A stretch of DNA of 64,000 nt from Hyphomicrobiales bacterium (GTDB lineage: Bacteria; Pseudomonadota; Alphaproteobacteria; Rhodospirillales; JACKKN01): assembly GCA_024236415.1 (NCBI GenBank), contig JACKKN010000007.1, positions 170,964 to 234,963 on the forward strand. Direction: 5' to 3'. Made by a program: the position numbers and the translations under genes. The notes beneath the pieces are model-generated. The model was given only the letters and a program-made list of their open reading frames with translations, was not told the origin of the DNA and did no database searches. Shown piece by piece: positions 34,726 through 44,273 of this stretch; the first letter of the stretch is position 1, and each line of letters starts with the position of its first letter.

Positions 34726-35895
34726 TCACAGGCTGCGCACCACCCGCGCCAGGCCGTCCCAGGTGAGGGACTTCTTCAGGCCGTCGATGGCGCCGGCCAC
34801 GTCGCCGGCCAGCAGGCCCGGCAGGTCCGTGATCGCCGCCGCCAGCGCGTCGGGCGAATCGGGCGGCACGATCAGCCCGGTGCGGCCCTCGTCCACCACG
34901 TCGGGCAGGCCGCCGACCCGGGTCACCACCACCGGCTTGCGGTAGTGGTAGGCCAGCGGGATCACGCCGCTGCCGGTGGCGCTGCGGTACGGCAGGACCA
35001 CGGCGTCGGCGCGGGCGAACAGCGAGGCCGCCTCCTCGTCGCTGACGTAGCGGGGCAGCATTTCCACCCGGTCGCCCAGGCCCAGTTCGGCGATGCGGGC
35101 CTCGATCTGGTCGCGGCCCCACCAGAACTCGCCGGCTACGGTGGCCTTGTAGTCCAGGTCCGGCAGGCGGCCCAGGGCCTCGATCAGCACGTCGAGGCCC
35201 TTGTACTCGCGCACCAGGCCGAAGAACAGCAGCTCCAGCTTGGCCCGCCGGGGCGGCACCGACGGGGGATCGGGGAACTGGTCGTAGATGGGGTGGGGGT
35301 GCACCAGCACCGGCGTGCCGGGGTAGTCGCGGCGCAGGTTGTCGGCGTCCTGGCGGGTCTGGGCGACGAACGAGTCGGCCTTGCCCAGCGCCCACCGGGT
35401 CAGGGCCCCCTTCCAGCGGCTGCGCTCGTGGTCCGCCGAGTTGTGGCAGAACATCCGCACCGGCAGCCCGCGCCGGCGGCAGGCCCGGGCCAGGGACCCC
35501 ATGCAGGGTGCCATGAAGAAGGTCCACCACGGCATCACCACCAGGTCGGGCTGCACCGCGGCGATGCGCGCCACGGCGCGGCGCCATGTCCAGGGCCCGA
35601 TGGAATCAAGGACGAACTCGACCTCGCCCACGTCCAGCGCCGCCGCCGTCGGGTCGCGGTCGCTGGCGCCCGGGAACAGCACCCGCGGATACTGGCGCGA
35701 AAACGACAGCACCTTGACCCGGCACTGGGCGGCCAGGGCGCGGCACAGCATGGACGTGTGCTGGGCGATGCCGCCGCGGTAGGGCCACACGGGTCCGACC
35801 ACGACCACGCTTCGGGCCAGGCCGCCGCCGGTGTCAGGCGGGTGGTCGGCGGTCGTGGGCGCGGGAGGCTGCGTCGCGGGGGGCTTCTGGGTCAA
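34726..35895 (-). CDS. Glycosyltransferase family 4
   Basis: A 389-residue GT-B transferase. The acceptor domain begins VVVVGPVWPYRGGIAQHTSM; the donor domain has LELLFFGLVREYKGLDVLIE, LPRYVSDEEAASLFARADAV, LPYRSATGSGVIPLAYHYRKP and RVGGLPDVVDEGRTGLIV, the usual glycogen-synthase-like donor motifs. The first 27 residues are Pro/Thr-rich and probably disordered. It is separated from the next gene downstream by 180 bases, a wider gap than elsewhere in the cluster, so an internal promoter is possible. Confidence 0.92.
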   Translation of the reverse strand: MTQKPPATQPPAPTTADHPPDTGGGLARSVVVVGPVWPYRGGIAQHTSMLCRALAAQCRVKVLSFSRQYPRVLFPGASDRDPTAAALDVGEVEFVLDSIGPWTWRRAVARIAAVQPDLVVMPWWTFFMAPCMGSLARACRRRGLPVRMFCHNSADHERSRWKGALTRWALGKADSFVAQTRQDADNLRRDYPGTPVLVHPHPIYDQFPDPPSVPPRRAKLELLFFGLVREYKGLDVLIEALGRLPDLDYKATVAGEFWWGRDQIEARIAELGLGDRVEMLPRYVSDEEAASLFARADAVVLPYRSATGSGVIPLAYHYRKPVVVTRVGGLPDVVDEGRTGLIVPPDSPDALAAAITDLPGLLAGDVAGAIDGLKKSLTWDGLARVVRSL

Positions 35896-35928
35896 GGTTG
35901 TGGTCCACGGGCGTTTCGCCCGTGAAGC

Positions 35929-36924
35929 TTAACCGGTTTCGCCGTCGGGTCCAGGTCTGTTTCGGTCCGCGGTGCCGACCGGCCGGGCCGCCAGCTCCAG
36001 CCGCCGCACCTTTTCCAGGGTCATCTCCATGATCTGGCGGTTGAATCCGATCAGGTCGGCGATCAGGGCGATCAGGTAGGTGATGAAGCCCAGCGCCGCC
36101 AGGATGCCGCCCAGGACCAGGGACTGGACGTGTCCCTCGCCCTCGCCCAGCAGCCAGTAGAACAGAAACCGGATGATGGGCAGCATGCCGACCACGGTCA
36201 GGACCGTGCCGATGTAGAAGAACACGCGCATGGGCTGGTACATGGCGTACATGCGCACGATGGTCGACAGTTGCCGCTCGATGAACTTGGGGATGCTGGT
36301 GAACAGGCGCGATTCGCGGGTCTTGGGGTTGGTCTCAATGGGCACCGAGGTGATGGCCAGGTGCTTCTTGCCGGCCTGGATGATGGTCTCGATGGTGTAG
36401 CTGAACGGCGACACCACGTTCATCTGCAGGGCGGCGTCGCGGCTGAAGGCGCGGAAGCCGCTGACCGTGTCGGGGATGTCGGTCTCGGACAGGCGCCGCA
36501 CCACGCCGCTGCCGAACCGCTGCAGCACCTTCTTGGGGCCCGAGAAATGGTCGATCTTGTGGGTCTGGCGGTCGCCCACCACGATGTCGGCGCGGCCGTC
36601 CAGGATCGGCTGGATCAACTTGGGGATGTCCCAGCCGGCGTACTGGTTGTCGCCGTCGGTGTTGACGATGATGTCGGCGCCCAGGCGCAGGCAGGCGTCG
36701 ATGCCGGCGCGGAAGGACCGCGCCAGGCCCTTGTTGTTCTTGTTGCTGACGATGTGGTCGACGCCGACCTGGCGCGCCACCTCGACCGTGCGGTCAGACG
36801 AGCCGTCGTTGATGATCAGGATTTCCACCTGGTCGATGCCGTCGATCCGGCGCGGGATGTCGGCCACCGTTTCGGGCAGCGTCTTCTCCTCGTTGTAGCA
36901 GGGGATCTGGATGATCAGTTTCAT
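35929..36924 (-). CDS. Polyprenyl-phosphate glycosyltransferase-like GT2 with C-terminal membrane helices
   Basis: 331 residues from ATG 36924 (MKLIIQIPCYNEEKTLPETV). The GT-A core (ILIINDGSSDRTVEVAR, IIVNTDGDNQYAGWDI, DTVSGFRAFSRDAAL) resembles DPM1/ArnC-like enzymes that load a sugar on undecaprenyl or dolichyl phosphate. Two membrane helices follow near the C-terminus (VFFYIGTVLTVVGMLPIIRF and VLGGILAALGFITYLIALIA). It is first in the minus-strand cluster, so its upstream region, shared with mnmA, probably carries the cluster promoter. Confidence 0.9.
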   Translation of the reverse strand: MKLIIQIPCYNEEKTLPETVADIPRRIDGIDQVEILIINDGSSDRTVEVARQVGVDHIVSNKNNKGLARSFRAGIDACLRLGADIIVNTDGDNQYAGWDIPKLIQPILDGRADIVVGDRQTHKIDHFSGPKKVLQRFGSGVVRRLSETDIPDTVSGFRAFSRDAALQMNVVSPFSYTIETIIQAGKKHLAITSVPIETNPKTRESRLFTSIPKFIERQLSTIVRMYAMYQPMRVFFYIGTVLTVVGMLPIIRFLFYWLLGEGEGHVQSLVLGGILAALGFITYLIALIADLIGFNRQIMEMTLEKVRRLELAARPVGTADRNRPGPDGETG

Positions 36925-37086
36925 GGCCCAACCCGCGCGGAATCCCGGCCCTGGCCCGCGCAGGCGGGACGGGGCCGGCGTCGTGACGATCAAGCCCCGG
37001 ATTATGGTGCCGCTTCCTTAACATACACCTAAGCCGGCCGCGGCGCGGTGCTTGTGCCGCCGCGCCCGAGGGCCTATATGGCCCCC

Positions 37087-38208
37087 ATGAACAGCCTGCA
37101 CATCGACAAGGCGCCGCGCGACACGCGGGTGGTGGTGGCCATGTCGGGCGGCGTGGACAGCTCGGCCACGGCGGCGATGCTGGCGCGCGAGGGCTACGAC
37201 GTGGTCGGCGTCACCCTGCAGCTCTACGACCATGGCCAGGCGACCGACCGGCCCGGGTCCTGCTGCGCCGGGCGCGACATCCACGACGCGCGGCGGGTGG
37301 CGGCGGCCATCGGCATCCCGCACTACGTGCTGGACTACGAGGACCGGTTCCGGGAATCGGTGGTCGAGGACTTCGCCGACAGCTACCTGCGCGGCGAGAC
37401 CCCCATCCCCTGCGTGCGCTGCAACCAGACGGTCAAGTTCACGGACCTGCTGGACACGGCGCGGGACCTGGGCGGCGACGCCCTGGTGACCGGCCATTAC
37501 GTGCGCTGGCGCCCCGGCCCCGCGGGGCCCGAGCTGTGGCGCGGCGCCGACCATGGCCGCGACCAGAGCTATTTCCTGTTCGCCACCACGGCGGCGCAGC
37601 TCGCCTTCCTGCGCTTTCCCCTGGGCGCCCTGGACAAGGACCGCACCCGCGCCCTGGCGCGGGAGTTCGACCTGCCGGTGGCGGAAAAGGCCGACAGCCA
37701 GGACATCTGCTTCGTGCCCCAGGGCCGCTACGCCGACGTGGTCGCCCGCCTGCGCCCCCAGGCCCAGCAGCCGGGCCAGATCGTCGACCTGGACGGCCGC
37801 ATCCTGGGCCGCCACGACGGCCTGGTCCACTTCACCGTCGGCCAGCGCCGCGGCATCGGCATCGCCGCCGCCGAGCCCCTGTACGTGGTGCGCCTGGAGC
37901 CCGAGGCCCGGCGCGTGGTGGTCGGGCCGCGGTCGGCCCTGCTGCGCGACCGCCTGCGCATCGGCGGGGTCAACTGGCTGGCGCCGGCGGAATCGGGCGC
38001 CATCCGCGCGGCGGTCAAGCTGCGCTCCATGCAGGACCCGGCGCCGGCCACCGTGCACCTGGACGGGGCCGGCGGCGCCCGGGTGGTGCTGGACGAACCC
38101 GTCGCCGGCATCGCCCCGGGCCAGGCCTGCGTCTGCTATGACGGCGAGCGGGTCCTGGGCGGCGGCTGGATCCTGCGCGACGACCCGGCCGACCCCGCCC
38201 GCGGCTGA
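37087..38208 (+). CDS. mnmA: tRNA 2-thiouridylase MnmA
   Basis: MnmA thiolates U34 of tRNA-Lys, -Glu and -Gln using sulfur relayed from IscS, which is encoded in this window. 373 residues from ATG 37087 ([10 protein letters not shown], as in relatives); an ATG at 37078 has a better spaced GAGGG and is a real alternative. PP-loop SGGVDSS at 20-26, nucleophilic cysteine C112 ([11 protein letters not shown]), persulfide cysteine C208 ([11 protein letters not shown]), and the C-terminal beta-barrel region ([12 protein letters not shown]). Confidence 0.95.
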   Translation: MNSLHIDKAPRDTRVVVAMSGGVDSSATAAMLAREGYDVVGVTLQLYDHGQATDRPGSCCAGRDIHDARRVAAAIGIPHYVLDYEDRFRESVVEDFADSYLRGETPIPCVRCNQTVKFTDLLDTARDLGGDALVTGHYVRWRPGPAGPELWRGADHGRDQSYFLFATTAAQLAFLRFPLGALDKDRTRALAREFDLPVAEKADSQDICFVPQGRYADVVARLRPQAQQPGQIVDLDGRILGRHDGLVHFTVGQRRGIGIAAAEPLYVVRLEPEARRVVVGPRSALLRDRLRIGGVNWLAPAESGAIRAAVKLRSMQDPAPATVHLDGAGGARVVLDEPVAGIAPGQACVCYDGERVLGGGWILRDDPADPARG

Positions 38209-38314
38209 AATCGCGAGCCATTCTCGATTCACATTCCTGGCCACCGCGCGCCGTCCTTGAAAAGGGACGGTCTTGCGGACAACTATATCAAATCAAATCG
38301 GGCGGACCGGATCC

Positions 38315-39274
38315 ATGGACGGCGAGGGCACGGGAACAACGGCGGCGCGGACCCGCCAGCGGTGGCTGGCGGGGTGGCAGGGGCTGTCCGGCAACCTGCG
38401 CGGGGCGCTGTGGATCCTGCTGTCGACGCTGCTGTTCTCGGTCATGGCGGCGGCGGTCAAGTACGCCGGCCAACGCCTGCCCAGCGTCGAGATCGTCACC
38501 TTCCGCGCCCTGGCCCAGATCGTGATCCTGGGGCCCCTGGTCCTGCGCGGCGGGTTCGACGGGGTCCGCACCAAGCGGCCGGGCCTGCACCTGCTGCGCG
38601 CGGTCATGGCCGTGGGGGCCATCAACTTCACCTTCTACGCCCTGACCCACATGCCCCTGGCCGACGCCACCGCCATCAGCTTCTCGCGCAGCCTGTTCCT
38701 GACCCTGATGGCCATCGTGTTCCTGGGCGAGACCGTGGGCCGGCACCGCTGGACCGCCCTGGCGGTGGGCTTCGTCGGCGTGGTCATGATCCTGCGCCCG
38801 GGCCTGGCCGGGTTCGAGCCCGCGGCCCTGGTGGCCCTGGCGGCGGCGGCCCTGGTGGCCGGCCTGGCGATCACCGTGCGGGTGCTGTCGCGCACCGAGC
38901 CCAACGTCCTGATCATGATCTTCCCGGCCACCATGACGTTGCTGGTGACGGCGCCCATGGCCGCCGCCGTGTGGCTGACCCCGACACTGGAGGAAGTGGC
39001 GGTGCTGGTGGTCATGGGGGTGGTCGGGGTCGCCGCCCAGGGGGCCCTGGTGCAGGCCTTCCGCGTCGGCGAGGCCTCGGCCCTGGCGCCCATCGGATTC
39101 GTGCGCCTGGTGTTCGCGGTGATCATGGGCGTGGTCCTGTTCGCCGAGGTGCCGGACCTGATCACCGTGGCCGGATCCCTGGTCATCGTCGCCGGCACCC
39201 TGTACACCATGCACCGAGAGAACCTGAAGAAGCGGGCCCTGGCCACGGCGCGGCCGACCCAGGAGCTCGGATAG
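38315..39274 (+). CDS. DMT-superfamily EamA transporter
   Basis: A 319-residue inner-membrane protein of two repeated EamA domains, each with five helices, ten in all. The first repeat starts GALWILLSTLLFSVMAAAVK and contains FYALTHMPLADATAIS; the second contains AQGALVQAFRVGEASALAPI and the final GSLVIVAGTLYTMH. Members export metabolites such as amino acids; the substrate here is unknown. Start ATG 38315 avoids an upstream TTG extension. Same direction as mnmA and the phosphodiesterase gene. Confidence 0.9.
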   Translation: MDGEGTGTTAARTRQRWLAGWQGLSGNLRGALWILLSTLLFSVMAAAVKYAGQRLPSVEIVTFRALAQIVILGPLVLRGGFDGVRTKRPGLHLLRAVMAVGAINFTFYALTHMPLADATAISFSRSLFLTLMAIVFLGETVGRHRWTALAVGFVGVVMILRPGLAGFEPAALVALAAAALVAGLAITVRVLSRTEPNVLIMIFPATMTLLVTAPMAAAVWLTPTLEEVAVLVVMGVVGVAAQGALVQAFRVGEASALAPIGFVRLVFAVIMGVVLFAEVPDLITVAGSLVIVAGTLYTMHRENLKKRALATARPTQELG

Positions 39275-39306
39275 GCGGCCGGACGACCGGCGGGAGGAAC
39301 GAGACC

Positions 39307-40317
39307 ATGGCCAGAACGACCCCCTTGCGCCTGGCGGCGCTGCTGCTGGCGGCGCTGCTGGGCGCGGCGCCGGCGGCGGCCGGGCCCGGGCCGGTGGACC
39401 TGATCGCCCACCGCGGCGCCCGCGGCGAACTGCCCGAGAACACCCTGCCGGCCTTCGCCCATGCCCTGGGGGTGGGGGTCACGGCCCTGGAGCTGGACGT
39501 GGGCATGACCCGCGACGGGGTGGTGGTGGTCAGCCACGACCGCCGCCCCAGCCCCTACCTGGCCCGCGGCCGCGACGGCCGCTGGCTGACCGAGGGCGAG
39601 GCCAAGCCCCTGATCCAGTGGGACTTCGCCGACCTGCGCCGCCTGGACGTGGGCCGCATCGACCCCGGCAGCGGCTATGCCGGCCGGCAGCCGCACCAGA
39701 AGCCCGTGGACGGCACCCCCATGCCGACCCTGGCCGAGGTCGTCGAGCTGGCGCGCAAGGCCGGCAACGGCACCGTGCGCTTCGACGTCGAGATCAAGCG
39801 CGACCCCGACCACCCAGCCGAGACCCGCGACCCCGAACCCTTCGCCCGCGCCGTGCTGGACGTGCTGCGCCAGGGCGGCGTGCTGGACCGCACGGTGATC
39901 CAGTCCTTCGACTGGTCGGTGCTGGCGGCGGTCGCCAAGCTGGCGCCCCAGGTGCGGCGGTCCTACCTGACGGCCCAGTTCCGCGGCCTGAACAACATCC
40001 AGAAGGGGCGGCCCGGCACCTCGGCCTGGACCGCCGGCCTGGACATCGACGACTTCGGCGGCTCGGTGCCGCGCCTGGTGGCCGCCGCCGGGGGCAAGAT
40101 CTGGTCGGTGCACCACCGCAAGCTGGACGCCGCCGCCCTGCAGGAGGCCCACGGCCTGGGCCTGACCGTCCTGGTCTGGACGGTCAACGACCCGGCGGAC
40201 ATGGGGCGCCTGCTGGACCTGGGGGTGGACGGCATCATCACCGACCACCCGGCGCGCCTGCGCAAGCTGCTGGCCGAGCGCGGCTACCCCCTGCCGCCGG
40301 CCACCCCGGTGCCCTGA
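39307..40317 (+). CDS. Periplasmic glycerophosphodiester phosphodiesterase
   Basis: 336 residues with a cleavable signal peptide (MARTTPLRLAALLLAALLGA, then APAAAGPGP). The TIM-barrel catalytic part starts LIAHRGARGELPENTLPAF, giving the HRG and PEN catalytic residues, followed by ELDVGMTRDGVVVVSHD (metal-binding E and D, catalytic H) and FDVEIKRD. It hydrolyses glycerophosphodiesters from phospholipid turnover to glycerol-3-phosphate and an alcohol. A start at 39307 with GGAGG nearby is clear. GlpQ-like, but not certainly GlpQ. Confidence 0.92.
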   Translation: MARTTPLRLAALLLAALLGAAPAAAGPGPVDLIAHRGARGELPENTLPAFAHALGVGVTALELDVGMTRDGVVVVSHDRRPSPYLARGRDGRWLTEGEAKPLIQWDFADLRRLDVGRIDPGSGYAGRQPHQKPVDGTPMPTLAEVVELARKAGNGTVRFDVEIKRDPDHPAETRDPEPFARAVLDVLRQGGVLDRTVIQSFDWSVLAAVAKLAPQVRRSYLTAQFRGLNNIQKGRPGTSAWTAGLDIDDFGGSVPRLVAAAGGKIWSVHHRKLDAAALQEAHGLGLTVLVWTVNDPADMGRLLDLGVDGIITDHPARLRKLLAERGYPLPPATPVP

Positions 40318-40431
40318 GGCGCGGCCGTCACACAGTGAAACGGCGGAGGCTTCCGCCGGCCGGGACAATGGCGATATACATGGTGCAGCCGCGCCCGCGC
40401 GCGCTGTCCGAGAACTGAACCGAGCCGTCCC

Positions 40432-41583
40432 ATGATCCAAGACCTTTCCCCCGTCGCCATCCCGGCCGAGGACGAGGCCCTGCGCGGCGAGGTCCGCGCC
40501 TTCCTCGACCAGGCCCTGCGCGACGTGCCGGCCGACGTGCGCGCGCGCTCGTGGGGCGGCGCCGACGCCGGCTTCAGCCGCGCCCTGGCCCAGCGCGGCT
40601 GGATCGGCATCACCTTTCCCCAGGAGTACGGCGGCGCCGGGCGCAGCGCCTTCGCCCGCTTCGTGCTGGCCGAGGAGCTGCTGAACGCCGGTGCGCCGGT
40701 GTCCATGCACTGGATCGCCGACCGCCAGAGCGGGCCGCTGATCAACAAGTTCGGCAGCGCCGGGCAGCGGGCCTTCTACCTGCCGCGCATCTGCCGCGCC
40801 GAGGCGTTCTTCTGCATCGGCATGAGCGAGCCGGGTTCGGGCTCGGACCTGGCCAGCGTGCGCACCCGCGCCGAGCGCACCGGGTCGGGCTGGCGCCTGA
40901 ACGGGCAGAAGATCTGGACCACCAACGCCTTCAACTGCCACTACATGATCGCCCTGGTGCGCACCTCGGGCACCGCCGAGGACCGGCACAAGGGCCTGTC
41001 GCAGGTGATCGTCGACCTGTCCCTGCCCGGGGTCGAGGTGCGGCCCATCACCGACATCGCCGGCGACACCCATTTCTCGGAGGTCTTCTTCACCGACGTC
41101 GAGCTGGCCGCCGACGCCCTGATCGGCGACGAGGGCGCCGGCTGGCAGCAGGTGACCTCGGAGCTGGCCTTCGAGCGCAGCGGGCCCGAGCGCATCCTGT
41201 CCAGCATCGTGCTGGTGGATTCCTGGCTCGACTTCCTGCGCGCCGACCCGGCGGCGGCCGCCGCCGCGGCGCCGGCCCTGGGCCGCCTGGCGACCCACCT
41301 GGCGACCCTGCGCGCCATGTCCATGGCCATCACCGAAAAGCTGACCCGCGGCGAGAGCCCGGTGGTCGAGGCGGCCCTGGTCAAGGACCTGGGCACGACC
41401 TTCGAGCAGGAGATCCCGGTGCTGATCGCCGACGCCCTGGGCGCCGATCCGGACCGGCCGGTGCCCGAGGTGCTGTGGCGCACCCTGGCCTTCGTCAGCC
41501 AGGTGTCGCCGTCGTTCTCGCTGCGCGGCGGCACCCGCGAGATCCTGCGCGGCATGATCGCCCGCGGCCTGGGCCTGCGCTGA
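40432..41583 (+). CDS. Acyl-CoA dehydrogenase (larger subunit of a likely pair)
   Basis: A 383-residue FAD-dependent acyl-CoA dehydrogenase. FAD/substrate motifs: FFCIGMSEPGSGSDLASVRT, NGQKIWTTNAF, and the C-terminal RGGTREILRGMIARGLGLR. The position that is Glu in medium-chain enzymes (EGT) is Gly here; E248 or E253 in LAFERSGPERIL may be the base, as in isovaleryl-type and some heteromeric enzymes. It lies 14 bases before a shorter dehydrogenase gene, suggesting an alpha2-beta2 complex. Substrate unknown. Confidence 0.9.
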   Translation: MIQDLSPVAIPAEDEALRGEVRAFLDQALRDVPADVRARSWGGADAGFSRALAQRGWIGITFPQEYGGAGRSAFARFVLAEELLNAGAPVSMHWIADRQSGPLINKFGSAGQRAFYLPRICRAEAFFCIGMSEPGSGSDLASVRTRAERTGSGWRLNGQKIWTTNAFNCHYMIALVRTSGTAEDRHKGLSQVIVDLSLPGVEVRPITDIAGDTHFSEVFFTDVELAADALIGDEGAGWQQVTSELAFERSGPERILSSIVLVDSWLDFLRADPAAAAAAAPALGRLATHLATLRAMSMAITEKLTRGESPVVEAALVKDLGTTFEQEIPVLIADALGADPDRPVPEVLWRTLAFVSQVSPSFSLRGGTREILRGMIARGLGLR

Positions 41584-41597
41584 GGGGGGAGGGGACC

Positions 41598-42590
41598 ATG
41601 ACCGACGACATGCTGACCGACGCCTTCGCCAAGCTGCTGGCCGAGCATTGCGGGCCCCAGGTGGTGCGCGCCGCCGAGGCCGGCGAAGACGTCTCGGACC
41701 TGTGGCGGGCGTTCGAGGACTCGGGCTTCCTCGACGCCCTGGTGGCCGAGGACGCCGGCGGCGCCGGGCTCGGCCTGACCGACGTCGCCGGGCTGGTGCT
41801 GGCGGCCGGGCGGGCGGCGGTGCCGCTGCCCTTCGCCCAGACCATGATTGCCCGCGCCGCCCTGGCCGAGGCCGGGGTCCGGGCCCCGGCCGGGCGCATC
41901 ACCCTGGCCGCCGGCCGGCTGGCGGACGGGGCCGTGACCTGTCCTGCCGTTCCCTTCGGACTGGTCGCCGACTGGGTGGTCGCCGACCTGGGCGGCACGG
42001 CGCGGCTGGTGGACTGCGCCGCCGCCACGGTCACCGCCACCGGGGTCTACGGCAGCCTGACCGCGGCCGTGCGCGGGCCGGCCACGGCGACGGTGGAGGC
42101 CGATGTGGACTGGGCCGCCGCCGGCGCCGCGGTGCACGCCGGGCTGCTGGCCGGGGCCATGGAGGCGGTCATGGCCATGACCCTGGACTACGCCGCCCAG
42201 CGCAACCAGTTCGGCCGCCCGATCACCAGGTTCCAGGCCGTGCAGCAGCAGTTGAGCGTGATGGCCGAAGAGGTCTTCGCCGCGCGCATGGCGGCGCAGT
42301 TCGGCCTGCGCGGCCCGTCGTTCCGGCCGGGCCGGTTGCAGGCGGCCATGGCCAAGGCGCGCACCAGCGAGGCGGCGCCGCGGGTGGCGGCGGTGGGCCA
42401 TGCCGTGCACGGCGCCATCGGCATGACCCAGGAGCTGGACCTGCAGCTGCACACCCGCCGGCTGCGCGAGTGGCGCTCGGCCCACGGCAGCGAAAGCCAC
42501 TGGAACGCCGTGGTCGGCCGGGCCCTGCTGGCGGCCGGCGACACCGGGACCCTGGACTTCGTGCGCGCGGAGATGTTCCCGCCCCTGTGA
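41598..42590 (+). CDS. Acyl-CoA dehydrogenase-like (smaller, divergent subunit)
   Basis: 330 residues, shorter than the usual 380. The N-terminal helices (LWRAFEDSGFLDALVAEDAGG) and C-terminal bundle (DYAAQRNQFGRPITRFQAVQ, HGAIGMTQELDLQLHTRRL) are preserved, but the middle beta domain is reduced and the MSEPGSGSD FAD motif is absent. This is the pattern of the partner subunit in heterotetrameric acyl-CoA dehydrogenases known from sterol and bile-acid degraders. It follows its partner by 14 bases behind GGGAGGGG. What the pair oxidises is unknown; no other beta-oxidation gene adjoins. Confidence 0.85.
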   Translation: MTDDMLTDAFAKLLAEHCGPQVVRAAEAGEDVSDLWRAFEDSGFLDALVAEDAGGAGLGLTDVAGLVLAAGRAAVPLPFAQTMIARAALAEAGVRAPAGRITLAAGRLADGAVTCPAVPFGLVADWVVADLGGTARLVDCAAATVTATGVYGSLTAAVRGPATATVEADVDWAAAGAAVHAGLLAGAMEAVMAMTLDYAAQRNQFGRPITRFQAVQQQLSVMAEEVFAARMAAQFGLRGPSFRPGRLQAAMAKARTSEAAPRVAAVGHAVHGAIGMTQELDLQLHTRRLREWRSAHGSESHWNAVVGRALLAAGDTGTLDFVRAEMFPPL

Positions 42591-42657
42591 CACCGCGCGG
42601 TTTTTCCCCGCCGCCGGCCCGCGCTATACTGGCCGGGCCGAACAAGGAGGGAAGGCC

Positions 42658-44127
42658 ATGTGCGTTTCACGCCGCGGATTCCTGACCGGGCTGGCGGCCT
42701 CCACGGCCGTGGCCGGGCTGTCGGGCTGCCTGTCCACCAACGCGGCCACGGGGCGTTCCAGCTTCACCGGGTTCGCGTCCCTGGACGACGACATCCAGCT
42801 CGGCCGCCGGGAATACCCCAAGCTGGTGGAATCCTTCGGCGGCGCCTACGAGGACCGGCGCCTGCAATCGCGCCTCGACGCCATCGGCCGCGCCCTGGCC
42901 CGGGGCACCGAGTACCCGGACCTGCCCTATACCTTCACCGTCCTGAACACCCCCATCGTCAACGCCATGGCCCTGCCGGGGGGCTACATCGGCGTCACCC
43001 GGGGGCTGCTGGCCCTGGCCAGCAACGAGGCCGAGCTGGCCGGGGTGATGGCCCACGAGATGGGCCACGTCACCGCCCGCCACACGGCCGAGCGCCAGGG
43101 CCGCGGCATGCTGGCGCAACTGGGCATCCTGGCCCTGGGGGTCGCCACCGGCAGCCGCGCCGTGGCCGGCCTGGCCGCCCAGGGGGCGACGGCCTATCTG
43201 CAGAGCTATTCCCGCGACCAGGAGCTGGAGGCCGACAGCCTGGGCGTGCGCTACATGGGCCGCGCCGGCTACGACCCCGAGGCCATGGCCACCTTCCTGG
43301 CCACCCTGCGCGAGCAGTCGATCCTGGAAAGCCGCGCCCGCGGCCTGCCGGCCGGGCAGGTGGACGAGTTCAACATGATGGCCTCGCACCCGCGCACCGC
43401 CGACCGGGTGCGGGCGGCGGCGGCCCAGGCCCAGGCCGGGCGGCCCGCCGACGCGCGCCTGGATCGGGACGCCTACCTGGCCCTGATCAACGGCCTGATG
43501 TACGGCGACGACCCCGACCAGGGCATCGTCGACGGCCCCCACTTCGCCCATCCCAAGCTGCGCTTCGAGTTCACGGCGCCGCCCGGGTTCCGCCTGACCA
43601 ACAGCGACAGCCGCATCGTCGCCCAGCGCGGCCGCGACGCCGCCATCCTGTTCGACATGGGCCGCGGCGGCGGCGACATGGCCGTCTACCTGCGCGACCG
43701 CTGGGCCAAGGGGGTGCGCCTGGAAAGCCTGGAGCGGATCACCGTCAACGGCCTGCCGGCCGCCGCCGCCGGCACCCGCGGCCGCACGCGCAGCGGCACC
43801 GTCGAGATTCGCCTGGTGGCCATCGACCGCGGCGGCGGTTCGGTGGCGCGGTTCCTGTTCCTGGCCCCCGACCGGGCGTTCGCCGACCTGGCCACCGATT
43901 TCAAGCGCACCACCTATTCGTTCCGCAACCTGTCGGCGCGGGAGGCGGCGGCGATCCGCGCCAAGCGCCTGATCGTGGTCCGCACCCAGGCCGGCGACAC
44001 CGTGGCCAAGCTGGCCGCGGGCCTGCCCCACGGCCGGTTCAACCAGGACTGGTTCCGCATGCTCAACGACATGGGCGCGCGCGAGCCCCTGCGCCCCGGG
44101 CGCACGGTCAAGGTGGTGGTGGGTTAA
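42658..44127 (+). CDS. M48-family zinc metalloprotease, lipoprotein
   Basis: 489 residues with a twin-arginine-like lipoprotein signal (SRRGFLTGLAASTAVAGLSGC, C24 lipidated). The catalytic motif is HEMGH at residues 133-137 with a third zinc ligand probably E189 in SRDQELEAD; BepA/YfgC-like proteases of this type check outer-membrane protein assembly. A C-terminal region (about 300-489) ends in a LysM-like segment (TQAGDTVAKLAAGL ... LRPGRTVKVVVG). GGAGGG precedes the ATG, and a TATACT hexamer at 42625-42630 could be a -10. Confidence 0.92.
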   Translation: MCVSRRGFLTGLAASTAVAGLSGCLSTNAATGRSSFTGFASLDDDIQLGRREYPKLVESFGGAYEDRRLQSRLDAIGRALARGTEYPDLPYTFTVLNTPIVNAMALPGGYIGVTRGLLALASNEAELAGVMAHEMGHVTARHTAERQGRGMLAQLGILALGVATGSRAVAGLAAQGATAYLQSYSRDQELEADSLGVRYMGRAGYDPEAMATFLATLREQSILESRARGLPAGQVDEFNMMASHPRTADRVRAAAAQAQAGRPADARLDRDAYLALINGLMYGDDPDQGIVDGPHFAHPKLRFEFTAPPGFRLTNSDSRIVAQRGRDAAILFDMGRGGGDMAVYLRDRWAKGVRLESLERITVNGLPAAAAGTRGRTRSGTVEIRLVAIDRGGGSVARFLFLAPDRAFADLATDFKRTTYSFRNLSAREAAAIRAKRLIVVRTQAGDTVAKLAAGLPHGRFNQDWFRMLNDMGAREPLRPGRTVKVVVG

Positions 44128-44273
44128 CACCAATTCCCCATATCGGGTATGCGAGGCGTTCGCAGCCATGTTATCCTCGCCGGCCCTAGACAGGGGCCCG
44201 GCGGGGCAGCCGGCGGGCCCCGGACACCCATGGCCGCGCCGCCGCCGGCCCACGGAAAAGCAATGAGGGAACG

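Noticed and set aside
38250..38275. Hairpin CCGTCC...GGACGG as a terminator after mnmA
   Set aside because: The stem is only six pairs with an eight-base loop and no T run follows.
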